The notes beneath the pieces are model-generated. The model was not told the DNA's origin. It worked only from the letters and a program-made list of their open reading frames with translations, and made no database searches. From assembly GCA_020026415.1 (NCBI GenBank), contig JAHHQL010000004.1:1-64000 (forward strand): a DNA stretch of 64,000 nt, written 5' to 3'. The position numbers and the translations under genes are program-made. This document shows positions 1 through 8,141 of this stretch, piece by piece. This stretch comes from Alistipes sp. (lineage in GTDB: Bacteria > Bacteroidota > Bacteroidia > Bacteroidales > Rikenellaceae). Position 1 is the stretch's first letter. Each line of letters opens with the position of its first letter.

Positions 1-53
1 AGAGCGTTTCACTCGTAATGAAAAGGTCCCGGGTTCAAGTCCCGGTTTCGGCT
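1..53 (+). tRNA. tRNA-Thr (anticodon CGU), 5' end outside the window
   Basis: The 3' part of a tRNA is visible. The anticodon stem pairs 7-11 with 19-23 around a seven-base loop at 12-18 with CGT at 14-16, reading Thr codon ACG. The variable region is 24-28. The T-arm pairs 29-33 with 41-45 around TTCAAGT. The 3' acceptor strand is 46-52 with discriminator T at 53. CCA is not encoded. The acceptor 5' strand and D-arm lie upstream of the window. Confidence 0.88.
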
Positions 54-55
54 CG

Positions 56-89
56 AAAAAGGTTGCTTTTTGAAAGCAACCTTTTTTTG
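56..89 (+). terminator. Intrinsic terminator of the tRNA transcript
   Basis: A stem of GGTTGCTTT pairing with AAAGCAACC is followed by seven T. It lies directly after the tRNA. Confidence 0.85.
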
Positions 90-125
90 TATCCCCATCC
101 CGCCCCGCAAACCCAAAATATTTCC

Positions 126-133
126 TATTTTTG
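126..133 (+). promoter_or_regulatory. Probable -7 box upstream of the GH109 gene
   Basis: TATTTTTG fits the Bacteroidota -7 consensus TAnnTTTG and lies 31 bases before the ATG at 165. No convincing -33 TTTG is seen at the right distance. Confidence 0.5.
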
Positions 134-164
134 TATCAGACGTAAATCAAAATACTTTACTCCT

Positions 165-1565
165 ATGAAAAAAATTCTTTTGATGTTGGTATTTCTGACT
201 GCCGCTCTCGGTTTTGCTTCGTGCGAAAAATCGAAAGGCTGGAAAACAGTCGATGGAATCATTGTTTTCGACACGCCCGAACGTGCACCGGGACAGAAAT
301 CGGTCTTGGGCTTGAGAACCGAACCGATGGAGGTGGTTCGCGTGGGATTCATCGGTCTGGGCATGCGCGGTTCGAGTGCGGTGGATCGTTTCACCCACAT
401 CGACGGGGTAGAAATCAAGGCATTGTGCGACCTTTATCCCGATCGTGTGGAGAAGTCGCAGGCCGTCTTGAAGCACCACGACCTCCCCGAAGCCGCCGAA
501 TACAGCGGTGAGGAGGGTTGGAAACAACTCTGCGAGCGCGACGACATCGACCTCGTTTACATCGCCACGCCGTGGTTGCAGCACGTGCAGATGGCGGTCT
601 ATGCCATGGAGCACGGCAAGCACGTTGCTGTCGAAGTACCCGCCGCAACCTCGCTCGAAGAGTGTTGGCAGTTGGTCGATACGGCCGAAAAAACACAGCG
701 ACACTGCATGATGTTGGAGAACTGCGTATATGATTTCTTTGAACTCACGACGCTCAACATGGCGCGTCAGGGTCTTTTCGGCGAAATTCTCCACGTGGAG
801 GGTTCCTACATCCACAACCTCGAACCCTTCTGGGACGAGTATCAGGGCAACTGGCGTCTGGCCTTCAACCGAAATCACCGCGGAGACGTTTACGCCACGC
901 ACGGTCTGGGCCCCGCCTGTCAGTTGTTGGACATTCACCGCGGCGACAAGATGAACTACCTCGTGTCGATGGACACCAAGTCGGTAAACGGACTGAAACT
1001 CGTGAAGGATCGCAAGCAGGGTGACTCGTTCGCCAATGCCGACCACACGCTGACGCTGATCAAGACCGAGAAGGGGCGCACGATTCACCTCCAGCACAAC
1101 GTCTATACGCCCCGCCCATACAGCCGTATGTATCAACTGACCGGCACGAAGGGTTTTGCCAACAAATATCCCGTCGAGGGTTACGCCTTCGAACCGGAGC
1201 AGTTGGCCGAAGCGGAAGTGCCCGACCACGAAAATCTCAATGCCCACAATTTCGTGTCGGACGAGGTTCAAAAGGCACTCATGAAGCAGTACAAAGACCC
1301 GATCGCCATCGAAATCGAAGAGAAAGCCCGCGAGGTGGGCGGTCACGGCGGCATGGACTTCATCATGGACTATCGTCTGATCTACTGCCTGCATCACGGT
1401 CTGCCGCTGGATCAGGATGTTTACGATGCCGCCGAGTGGTCGTGCATCGGTGCGCTGACCGCCATGTCGATCGAACACAAGAGTGCTCCCGTGGCCGTGC
1501 CCGACTTTACGCGAGGCGACTGGAACAAGATCGAAGGCTATCGTCACGCCATGCCGGTCGATTAA
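165..1565 (+). CDS. GH109-type NAD-dependent glycosidase lipoprotein (Gfo/Idh/MocA fold)
   Basis: The 466-residue protein probably removes terminal alpha-N-acetylgalactosamine or a related sugar, using tightly bound NAD in the redox-elimination mechanism of family GH109. Residues 1-20 form a lipoprotein signal ending LGFASC, so it is likely anchored in the envelope. The Rossmann motif GFIGLGMRG is at about 61-69, and the family-typical HRGDVYATHGLGP stretch is near 236-249. The start at 165 is chosen because it gives the signal peptide; an in-frame upstream extension to 18 overlaps the tRNA. It is a single-gene unit between two terminators. The exact substrate is inferred from family; other Gfo/Idh/MocA oxidoreductases look similar but lack the THGLGP-type region. 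Confidence 0.85.
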   Translation: MKKILLMLVFLTAALGFASCEKSKGWKTVDGIIVFDTPERAPGQKSVLGLRTEPMEVVRVGFIGLGMRGSSAVDRFTHIDGVEIKALCDLYPDRVEKSQAVLKHHDLPEAAEYSGEEGWKQLCERDDIDLVYIATPWLQHVQMAVYAMEHGKHVAVEVPAATSLEECWQLVDTAEKTQRHCMMLENCVYDFFELTTLNMARQGLFGEILHVEGSYIHNLEPFWDEYQGNWRLAFNRNHRGDVYATHGLGPACQLLDIHRGDKMNYLVSMDTKSVNGLKLVKDRKQGDSFANADHTLTLIKTEKGRTIHLQHNVYTPRPYSRMYQLTGTKGFANKYPVEGYAFEPEQLAEAEVPDHENLNAHNFVSDEVQKALMKQYKDPIAIEIEEKAREVGGHGGMDFIMDYRLIYCLHHGLPLDQDVYDAAEWSCIGALTAMSIEHKSAPVAVPDFTRGDWNKIEGYRHAMPVD

Positions 1566-1590
1566 CCCTCAGGCAAAAGCCACAAAAAAA

Positions 1591-1623
1591 CCCCGCACTT
1601 CGCAATGAAGTGCGGGGTTTTCT
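1591..1623. terminator. Bidirectional terminator between GH109 gene and corA
   Basis: An 11-bp stem CCCCGCACTTC / GAAGTGCGGGG is preceded by an A run and followed by TTTTCTT, so it can serve both converging genes. Confidence 0.88.
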
Positions 1624-1639
1624 TATATAAATCGGATGT

Positions 1640-2623
1640 TTAAAGCCATTTTTTATAGCGGAAATACCAGATTGTCAGGCACGAACAGAACACCATCATG
1701 AAAATGGCGAAGATATAGCCCATCGGCAGAGTCCAACCGTTGTCGAGGTGAATTATCCAGTTCAATTCGGGAATGAACTTGAAGTTCATGCCGTAGATAC
1801 TTGCAATGAGGGTTGCGGGCATGAAGATCACGGCAGCCACCGAAAAGATCTTGACGATCTCGTTCTGCTCGATGTTGATCAGACCCAGCGACGCATCTTG
1901 GATATAGTCCAAACGCTGGAAACTGAAATCGGCATGGTTGATCAGCGAGTTCACGTCCTTGATCATCAGTTGCAGGCGCGGGTAAATATCGTTCGGGAAG
2001 CGTTCCGAACGCAGGATGCCCGACAGCACACGTTGGCGGTCGAAGATATTCTCTCGCAGCAACATGGTACTCTCCTGCAAGGCACTGATGCGGTGCAGCA
2101 CCTCCTTATTGATCGTAGCCTCGGAGTTGATCTCCTTGGCCAGCGTGGCAACCTGTTTTGCGACCAACTCCACAAGGTCGGCATCGAAGTCGATACGTAC
2201 CTCCAGAAGCGAAATCAAGAGGTGATAACCCGTCGAATAACTGCGGTAGTTCATCTGAAGGCGTTTTTCGGTCTCCTTGAAGGTGCGGAACTCGGCATTG
2301 CGCAGCGACACCAGCACACCCTCGTTCGAGATGATGAACGATACGGGTTCCACGACGAACGAATCGCCGGTCGGAATGAAGAAGTTGGAGTTCGAAATGA
2401 TGGAATTTTCCGTTTCGAAATATTTTGAGGTGGATTCGATCTCCTCGACCTGCTGTTTGGTCTGAAGGCTGATCTCCATGAAGTTCTCGACCGCCTTCTG
2501 CTCCTTGATGGTCGGTGACACCAGATCAATCCACAAAATATCGTCGTAGCCCAACTCGTCGAAGAGTTTCGTGTCGGCATTGCGGATGATCTTGTTGTAT
2601 TGTTTGAGATAAATGGTAATCAT
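1640..2623 (-). CDS. corA: CorA-family magnesium/cobalt transporter
   Basis: This 327-residue CorA-type channel should carry Mg2+ (and Co2+/Ni2+) across the inner membrane as a pentamer. A long acidic and helical cytoplasmic domain comes first. Two C-terminal membrane helices follow, with the signature YGMN near residue 277 at the end of the first helix and a basic tail ending YKKWL. The length is typical. It follows the mqnA-like gene on the same strand with an 89-base gap. No TAnnTTTG box is seen in that gap, so it may be co-transcribed. Confidence 0.92.
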   Translation of the reverse strand: MITIYLKQYNKIIRNADTKLFDELGYDDILWIDLVSPTIKEQKAVENFMEISLQTKQQVEEIESTSKYFETENSIISNSNFFIPTGDSFVVEPVSFIISNEGVLVSLRNAEFRTFKETEKRLQMNYRSYSTGYHLLISLLEVRIDFDADLVELVAKQVATLAKEINSEATINKEVLHRISALQESTMLLRENIFDRQRVLSGILRSERFPNDIYPRLQLMIKDVNSLINHADFSFQRLDYIQDASLGLINIEQNEIVKIFSVAAVIFMPATLIASIYGMNFKFIPELNWIIHLDNGWTLPMGYIFAIFMMVFCSCLTIWYFRYKKWL

Positions 2624-2712
2624 AAAAAACGCCTCTTAAAAAATTGATGAACTCGTTTTGTCTGAACGGGCAGAACCTCAAACGGCCTGCCATCTATCCC
2701 CGGCTAACCTCT

Positions 2713-3303
2713 TCAGCCGGGTTTGACCCTCAGCGGGGTGTCAGACCCGGAAGTCCAGAATTTTTTAAGCGTTTCTTCCTTCTCGCTGTCATAGATGAAA
2801 TCGAGGTGCAACAGATGGTCGTAGGCATCCTCCGGATCCTCCGCACCACCCTCCAAGATCGACTCGTAGAGGTGTTCCAGTCCGTAGGTCAGGGCATGCT
2901 GAAGACCCGATATGAGGTCGGGATCCAACTCCTTGTGTCCCACCCATACCGCATAAGTCCACGGATGATCCGAATCCAAAAATTGAGCCAGAGGCGCATT
3001 GTCCCCGTCGAAAAACTTCAGAATCGGCGAATGGGGATCGACAATCGGCAGATACTCGTCATCCTCGTCGTTGCCCGAATAACCCAGACAATACTCCGTG
3101 ACAAGGCGCGCATTGTGCAATTCGGGCACAACGTGTACCGGAACGAGCGCAATGTCGGCGCGTCCTGTGTTGAAATCAGAAATGACAGTGTTGAAATCGG
3201 ACAATAGCAGTTCGGCACGGAAGTTTCCTTCGTGCTTAATTCCATAGAGAAACGGCATCGTATCCAAATACGACACAGCAGCTATACGGGGAACCATGAC
3301 CAT
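2713..3303 (-). CDS. Shortened MqnA/MqnD-like protein (menaquinone, futalosine pathway family)
   Basis: The N-terminus (IAAVSYLDTMPFLYGIKH, then RADIALVPV) and C-terminal half (YAVWVGHKEL, then HALTYGLEHL) match the chorismate dehydratase MqnA family of the futalosine menaquinone route. The protein is 196 residues, whereas family members are about 250. The central segment that normally carries the strand with the substrate-binding serines and the QSRTS-type motif is replaced by a short acidic stretch (GNDEDDEYL). The reading frame is intact. The ATG at 3297 is an equally good start. It could be a functional divergent paralogue, a regulator, or an internally deleted enzyme; catalysis is doubtful. 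Confidence 0.7.
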   Translation of the reverse strand: MVMVPRIAAVSYLDTMPFLYGIKHEGNFRAELLLSDFNTVISDFNTGRADIALVPVHVVPELHNARLVTEYCLGYSGNDEDDEYLPIVDPHSPILKFFDGDNAPLAQFLDSDHPWTYAVWVGHKELDPDLISGLQHALTYGLEHLYESILEGGAEDPEDAYDHLLHLDFIYDSEKEETLKKFWTSGSDTPLRVKPG

Positions 3304-3340
3304 CGTCCATAGAAATTTCGTGAATTGATTTTAACCGAAA

Positions 3341-3372
3341 CAAAGGTAAGCATAATTTATAAACTTTTCCAA
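3341..3372 (-). promoter_or_regulatory. Promoter of mqnA-like gene (and possibly corA)
   Basis: On the minus strand, TTGG at 3372-3369 and TACCTTTG at 3348-3341 are separated by 20 bases, matching the Bacteroidota -33/-7 layout. Confidence 0.7.
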
Positions 3373-3399
3373 TTTTTTTAGAAAAAGTGCATCGGGGTC

Positions 3400-3431
3400 T
3401 TGACAAGCCCGTAAGTTTTGTTGTATCTTTG
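3400..3431 (+). promoter_or_regulatory. Strong promoter of the phage-derived operon
   Basis: TTGACA at 3400-3405 and TATCTTTG at 3424-3431 are separated by 18 bases. The expected start of transcription is near 3438, giving a leader of about 227 bases before the first gene at 3665. The -7 box is of host housekeeping type. Confidence 0.78.
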
Positions 3432-3468
3432 CCACACCCGAACGAACGAAGCGTTCTGCTTCTTGGAG

Positions 3469-3565
3469 TTATCGACACAGATAACATTCGTTCAATCAAT
3501 TCGTTATATTTTACCAAGGGGACTTATCCACAGATATTGACCCTTTATCGACAGGCTTATGCACA
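3469..3565 (+). promoter_or_regulatory. Cluster of four DnaA-box-like 9-mers in the operon leader
   Basis: All four are in one orientation: TTATCGACA at 3469, TTATCCACA at 3524, TTATCGACA at 3545 and TTATGCACA at 3557. The second and fourth match TTATNCACA exactly; the others differ at one base. They lie inside the predicted transcribed leader. The rest of 3432-3664 has small hairpins (GAACG/CGTTC at 3444-3456, GGCGG/CCGCC at 3604-3620) and no convincing short gene. Confidence 0.55.
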
Positions 3566-3664
3566 AATTTTCGGTTTGCATACGCCTTTCCCCTTTCCGA
3601 ACGGGCGGATTCTTCCCGCCGCACAATTTCTTCTTCGGAAAAAACCAACAAAAACCACACATAT

Positions 3665-4642
3665 ATGCCATCCCGTTTCACAAAACTCCCCGCAGAGGGT
3701 GCATCCGTATTCGGTGCACTGTGCTACATCTTCGAACCCGAAAAAACGGCGCAGACCCTCGATGTACGGATTATCGACACGGTGCGGAATGTGGTCGTCG
3801 GACAACTCCGATTCTACAACACCCGCCACCTCGAATGCGACATTTCGCCCTATCTTCGTCCGCTTGCCGACTGCTCTCCCCTGCCTCCGATCAGCCCCAC
3901 GGGCGTCTATCCCGCCACCGACCGCGAAATCGGCATCGAGATGAAAATCTCCTACCTCTCCCAACCCGACACGCCCGGTCAGCCCTCGATGTTCCACGAG
4001 GAACGCTCGCCCCGCCGCCGCTTTGTCTTCGCCCGACAACGTCTTGCGGGCAACGAGATCCGCTCTTCGCTCCCCTCGCAACGCCTCGCGGGATTCACCG
4101 ACAGCGAGGAGATCCTCTTTCACAACCTTTCGCCCGTCCGTATCACCCTCACCGCCACGGGACGCAAACCCAGTCTCGTCCGCACATTCGAAGTGCGCGA
4201 AGCGGGACAGCACATCTTCTGTCTGAACTGCTCGGAGTTCCCCGATGCCGAGAAGATCACCGTCGAGATCGGAAAGACGGGAAGGATCGAATACACGATG
4301 ATCCGCCGCCCCCGCGGATCGGTACGTATGGCATGGACGAGCCGTTACGGATCGGTCGAACACTACACCTTTCCCATGATACAGGAGATCGAACGCCGCC
4401 GGGGAAAAGTCTCCGCCCGACCGGAGATGCGTTATACGCTGCGTTCCGCCTTTGAAAATCGTGCCATGATGGAGGGTTTGAGCGAAATCATCTCTTCGGC
4501 AGGGGTATGGATGCTCGACAAAGACTCGCTCCGCACGGTGAACATCCTGACCGACACGGTCAAAATCCACAGACACGGCTCGCTTTCGGTGGCCGACATC
4601 GTGATCTGCGCTCCTCAAAACGACCCGACAAGATGGAACTGA
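3665..4642 (+). CDS. Putative phage tail/baseplate protein, first gene of cassette
   Basis: The 325-residue protein has no signal peptide or membrane segment and I do not recognise a named domain. It is predicted beta-rich, with a central region (about 215-240) reading VRMAWTSRYGSVEHYTFP and a C-terminal part resembling the beta-strand domains of distal-tail proteins. Position directly before the long hub-like protein, with a 10-base overlap, is the main argument for a tail or baseplate role. It starts 227 bases after the predicted transcription start, and the ATG at 3665 is the first plausible one in frame. The function is inferred from context only. Confidence 0.5.
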   Translation: MPSRFTKLPAEGASVFGALCYIFEPEKTAQTLDVRIIDTVRNVVVGQLRFYNTRHLECDISPYLRPLADCSPLPPISPTGVYPATDREIGIEMKISYLSQPDTPGQPSMFHEERSPRRRFVFARQRLAGNEIRSSLPSQRLAGFTDSEEILFHNLSPVRITLTATGRKPSLVRTFEVREAGQHIFCLNCSEFPDAEKITVEIGKTGRIEYTMIRRPRGSVRMAWTSRYGSVEHYTFPMIQEIERRRGKVSARPEMRYTLRSAFENRAMMEGLSEIISSAGVWMLDKDSLRTVNILTDTVKIHRHGSLSVADIVICAPQNDPTRWN

Positions 4643-6978
4643 AGATAGACTCCGCACGCTGCATCCTCCCGTCCTCCGAGGTGCGTCTTCCGGGTCTGGA
4701 TGCCGTCCGCACCCGCGACCTCAACGCCATGCGTGAAGGACGCACGCTGAAACTCCGCATCCCCGCATGCCCCGGAAACAATGCGGTTTTCGAGTTCGCC
4801 ACCGATCCCCACGCCCGTCAGAAATTTAACCTCTCGCCCCACACGGCCGAAATCACGGAGCACGGCACGCCGCTTTTCAAAGGTTCGGTGCGTCTTTTGG
4901 AGATTTCACCCGAAGGCTACCTCGTCGAGATCCGCGAAGGCGGCATCGACTGGGCAAAACAAGCCGCCACCGCCGACCTCTCCGCACTCGATGTCCCCTA
5001 CTTCGCCCTGCTCGATGCCACGACCGTCATGGAGAGTTGGTCGGAGGATCGCCCCGTGGTCTTTCTCCCGATCCACCGCGACAACTACATCCGACAAAAC
5101 TCATCGGGCGATCTGATGCCCATGATCCGCGCCCTCTCGATCGACGACTACCATCCGTTCCTCCACCTGCGCACACTGATCGACACGATGTTCAAAAAAA
5201 CGGGCTACACGTTACAAAGCAAGTTCATGGATTCCGCCTTTTTCCGTTCGCTCTACATTTCGGGGGCTTATCACACCCGTCACAGCCGCAATGCCGACAA
5301 CCGCATGGGATTCCTCGCGGGGCGCATTACGGAAGCAACCGCCACCGCCGATGCCAACGGGCGCATCTACACCGATCTGCGTCCCTTCTCCTCGATCGGC
5401 AATTTCGTGGAGACCGCCAACCCCCGCGCCACGGATGCCGAGGGGAACGAAAATCCCGATTTGAAGAACAACGGCAACTGCTTCAAGATCATCGACGGAC
5501 AGATCGCCTATCAGCCTTTGGTCGATACCGTGGCGCAGTTCGAGTACTACATCAAATACACCACCGGGCACCGCATCGTCGATCGCAAGACACTCGCCGG
5601 CTTCGACACCGTCTTCACGGGACGCGGCGTACCGATCCGCTTCTCCCTCCCCAACCGCTACGAGGATCGCCGCACGGATCTCTCCACCAACTACCTCTAT
5701 CGGATCTTCGTCTTCGGGCATCGCGAAGGGGCGACCTACCGTCTGATCTGCAACATCGGCGACACGGTTCAGATCGGCGAGGAGTTCACGACCCGCACCC
5801 ACCCCTTCACCAGCCCGCGGGACGCGATTCCGACCGTCCTGCAATTGCAGATCCGCAACGCCAAGGGCGAATGGACACCCTACACCGAGGATTGGGCGTT
5901 GTATGACGGCTTTGTCGATGAACGGGGCGAAACGCTCGTCGAATTCCGTGTCCGTTCCGACTCCCTGCAACTCTCGGCCGACAAACCCTGCTTCTTCAAC
6001 CGCATGTTCTTCGGAGGTGCAGATCCCGACACGCCGCTGACCCTCTCGAAGGAGTGCACCTTGCGGGTGTTGTTCACCGACATTCCCGGCTACGGGCAGG
6101 AGATCCGTTTCCGCGATGTGGCACAACTCGACTGCTCGCAACTCACCCTCATGGAGAGTATCGCCGGGATGTTCAACCTGCGTTTCTACACGCAGGAAGA
6201 GGCACGCAAGGTCTATATCGAACCCTACGACGATTTCCACCTACGCCGTCAGCCGATCGACTGGCGCGACAAGGTGGTGCTTACCGAACCGATCATCCGC
6301 GAGGAGCGATCCGCCGAGGAGCAGGAGTACGAACAATTTGAATACCGTCCGGGACGGGGTGCCGTTGCCCGTTTCAACCTCCAAAATGAAACCACACTCG
6401 GACGCTGGAGGTATCACTCCCCCTCGTATGCCTCGCTGACGGGGACGCACAAACATCCGAATCCTCTGTTCGAGGCGACCCTCTCCTCCAAGGGGCATTT
6501 CAGAAACGCCCCCTCGGCATCCATCCTCGAAATCGGCGACCGCGATGCCTTCCCCGACGAGGAACATGACCGCACGGCACGCATTGTCGTCTATGACGGC
6601 ATGCAGGATCTCCCGGAGGGCGAACAATGGAACTACCCGACGCTCGGACACCAATACCCGCGCGCATGGTTCCACGATGCAGAGCAGCATCGGACGCTCT
6701 GCTTCGAGGACCGCGACGGCGCACGCGGTCTGAACCGCTACCACCAAAACGCGCTTGACGAACAGAGCCGTTTGGAGCGTATCACCCTCACCCTGAGGCT
6801 CTCCCCCGTGGAGTTTGCCCAACTCAAAACCGACCACGACCAAATTCCCAACCTGCGTTCGGTGTTCCTCGTTGCGACCGGCAGCGGCACCCTCTGCGCC
6901 ACGCTCCGCAAAACCGAAGCCTACGACCCCGAAAACCGCACCGTCATCGCAACATTCGACCGAATCGCACAAGACTAA
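4633..6978 (+). CDS. Putative phage tail hub/baseplate protein
   Basis: The 781-residue protein is the largest of the cassette. The N-terminal 110 residues include HGTPLFKGSVRLLEISPEGY, which resembles the field-and-shift pattern of phage tail hub proteins (gpD/gp27 type), where a user value is altered by an OB-like beta domain. The middle and C-terminal parts are rich in aromatic beta strands, with no low-complexity or coiled region, so it is not a tape measure. The start at 4633 overlaps the end of the preceding gene by 10 bases, indicating translational coupling; the frame stays open upstream to 4507 but that part is a shadow. The hub call is an inference from shape and position. Confidence 0.5.
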   Translation: MELKIDSARCILPSSEVRLPGLDAVRTRDLNAMREGRTLKLRIPACPGNNAVFEFATDPHARQKFNLSPHTAEITEHGTPLFKGSVRLLEISPEGYLVEIREGGIDWAKQAATADLSALDVPYFALLDATTVMESWSEDRPVVFLPIHRDNYIRQNSSGDLMPMIRALSIDDYHPFLHLRTLIDTMFKKTGYTLQSKFMDSAFFRSLYISGAYHTRHSRNADNRMGFLAGRITEATATADANGRIYTDLRPFSSIGNFVETANPRATDAEGNENPDLKNNGNCFKIIDGQIAYQPLVDTVAQFEYYIKYTTGHRIVDRKTLAGFDTVFTGRGVPIRFSLPNRYEDRRTDLSTNYLYRIFVFGHREGATYRLICNIGDTVQIGEEFTTRTHPFTSPRDAIPTVLQLQIRNAKGEWTPYTEDWALYDGFVDERGETLVEFRVRSDSLQLSADKPCFFNRMFFGGADPDTPLTLSKECTLRVLFTDIPGYGQEIRFRDVAQLDCSQLTLMESIAGMFNLRFYTQEEARKVYIEPYDDFHLRRQPIDWRDKVVLTEPIIREERSAEEQEYEQFEYRPGRGAVARFNLQNETTLGRWRYHSPSYASLTGTHKHPNPLFEATLSSKGHFRNAPSASILEIGDRDAFPDEEHDRTARIVVYDGMQDLPEGEQWNYPTLGHQYPRAWFHDAEQHRTLCFEDRDGARGLNRYHQNALDEQSRLERITLTLRLSPVEFAQLKTDHDQIPNLRSVFLVATGSGTLCATLRKTEAYDPENRTVIATFDRIAQD

Positions 6979-6984
6979 TCCCGA

Positions 6985-7290
6985 ATGACCCGACAACAAG
7001 AACGCTTTGCGGAGGTACTCCTTGCCCAGACCGAAGGCATGGACCGCGACACCGCCATCCGCACACTCATCGAAAAAAATCTGATCAATCATGTGCTTTG
7101 CGAGCGCATCGCCATCTGCAACCGTCTTTTGGAGATGGAGCGCGAAGGCATTCCGCGCTGCGAGGCGATGCTGATTGTCGCCGACACATTCTGCTGTTCC
7201 TACGAAAAGGTAAGGGACAGTTTTTACAACCACCTCAAATCCAAAAACTACTATGAATTCGGAAATCAAAATCCAAAACACGGCCGATGA
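6985..7290 (+). CDS. Small conserved-context protein of unknown function in the phage cassette
   Basis: A 101-residue, mostly helical, charged protein starts 6 bases after the hub-like gene and overlaps the head protease gene by 38 bases. The N-terminus (MTRQQERFAEVLLAQ) weakly recalls the first helix of small terminase subunits. Residues about 58-88 (IPRCEAMLIVADTFCCSYEKV) could form a helix-turn-helix. There are four cysteines. I cannot assign a function. A DNA-binding packaging or regulatory role is a guess; no terminase large subunit accompanies it. Confidence 0.55.
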   Translation: MTRQQERFAEVLLAQTEGMDRDTAIRTLIEKNLINHVLCERIAICNRLLEMEREGIPRCEAMLIVADTFCCSYEKVRDSFYNHLKSKNYYEFGNQNPKHGR

Positions 7291-8107
7291 AACCCAGATC
7301 GACATCGAGGGTACGATCGGCGTCCCCGAAGAGTGGCAGTTCGACGAACCCCGCCAGCGGGTGGCCACCTACGAGAAGTTCCGCAATGTGGTGGAACAGA
7401 TCGCCGCCATCCGTTCGCCCGCGGTCGTCGTGAACATCCGCTCGACAGGCGGTGACGTGAACGATGCCCTGCTCATCCACGATGCCCTCAAGGGATTGCA
7501 GGCACACATCACCACGCGCTGTTACGGCTACACGGCTTCCGCCGCCACGATCATCGCACAGGCAGCCTCCGAAGGGTCGCGCGAAATTTCGTCCAACGCC
7601 CTCTATCTGATCCACAACTCGATCTGCGCCACGGAAGGCAATGCCGAGGAGATGTGTCAGAAAATCGACCTCTTGCGCAAGACCGACGAACGCCTTGCGG
7701 GAATCTATGCCGCCCGTTCCGCGCGTCCCGAAGAGGAGTTCCTCAGCCTGATGGCCGAAAACAACGGCAACGGACGCTGGCTTTCGCCCGACGAGGCACT
7801 CAAGGCAGGACTGGCCGACCGCATCATCGACGAAAAGCCCGCCCCAGACTCCGCTCCGGAGAAAAAGCACACGCTGAAGGACACCGTCCGCCGCAGTTGG
7901 GAACGCCTCTCGAACCTGATGCACCAACCCGCAAAACAGCCTCTTCCCCAAGATCGCAACGTGTTGCATTTCGATCTGATCGGGCAGGAGCGTCACCGGT
8001 TCTCCGCCACGCGCACTCTCCCGAAGGAAGACCCCTCCTACGGCGATCCGATCCGCCACGCCAACGATGCGGCCTACGATGCCGACGCCCAACTTTTCAA
8101 ACATTAA
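7253..8107 (+). CDS. ClpP-like phage prohead (head maturation) protease
   Basis: The 284-residue protein has the ClpP/crotonase-type serine protease fold used by phages to process capsid or scaffold. Visible are the INSTGGDV-like NIRSTGGDVNDALLIH near residues 62-77, the nucleophile region GYTASAATIIAQAA with Ser near 96-98, and LIHNSICA with the catalytic His near 120. The last 80 residues are an unconserved tail that may act as scaffold or be processed. It sits just before the capsid gene, as usual for protease-capsid pairs, and its start overlaps the upstream small gene. Confidence 0.85.
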   Translation: MNSEIKIQNTADETQIDIEGTIGVPEEWQFDEPRQRVATYEKFRNVVEQIAAIRSPAVVVNIRSTGGDVNDALLIHDALKGLQAHITTRCYGYTASAATIIAQAASEGSREISSNALYLIHNSICATEGNAEEMCQKIDLLRKTDERLAGIYAARSARPEEEFLSLMAENNGNGRWLSPDEALKAGLADRIIDEKPAPDSAPEKKHTLKDTVRRSWERLSNLMHQPAKQPLPQDRNVLHFDLIGQERHRFSATRTLPKEDPSYGDPIRHANDAAYDADAQLFKH

Positions 8108-8141
8108 ACCCGTTCATAAACCTTTTAAAACACAAAACATT

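Noticed and set aside
1..53. tRNA-Thr as attachment site of the phage-derived cassette
   Set aside because: Three unrelated host genes lie between it and the cassette, and no duplicated tRNA end was seen near 3.4 or 11.3 kb.
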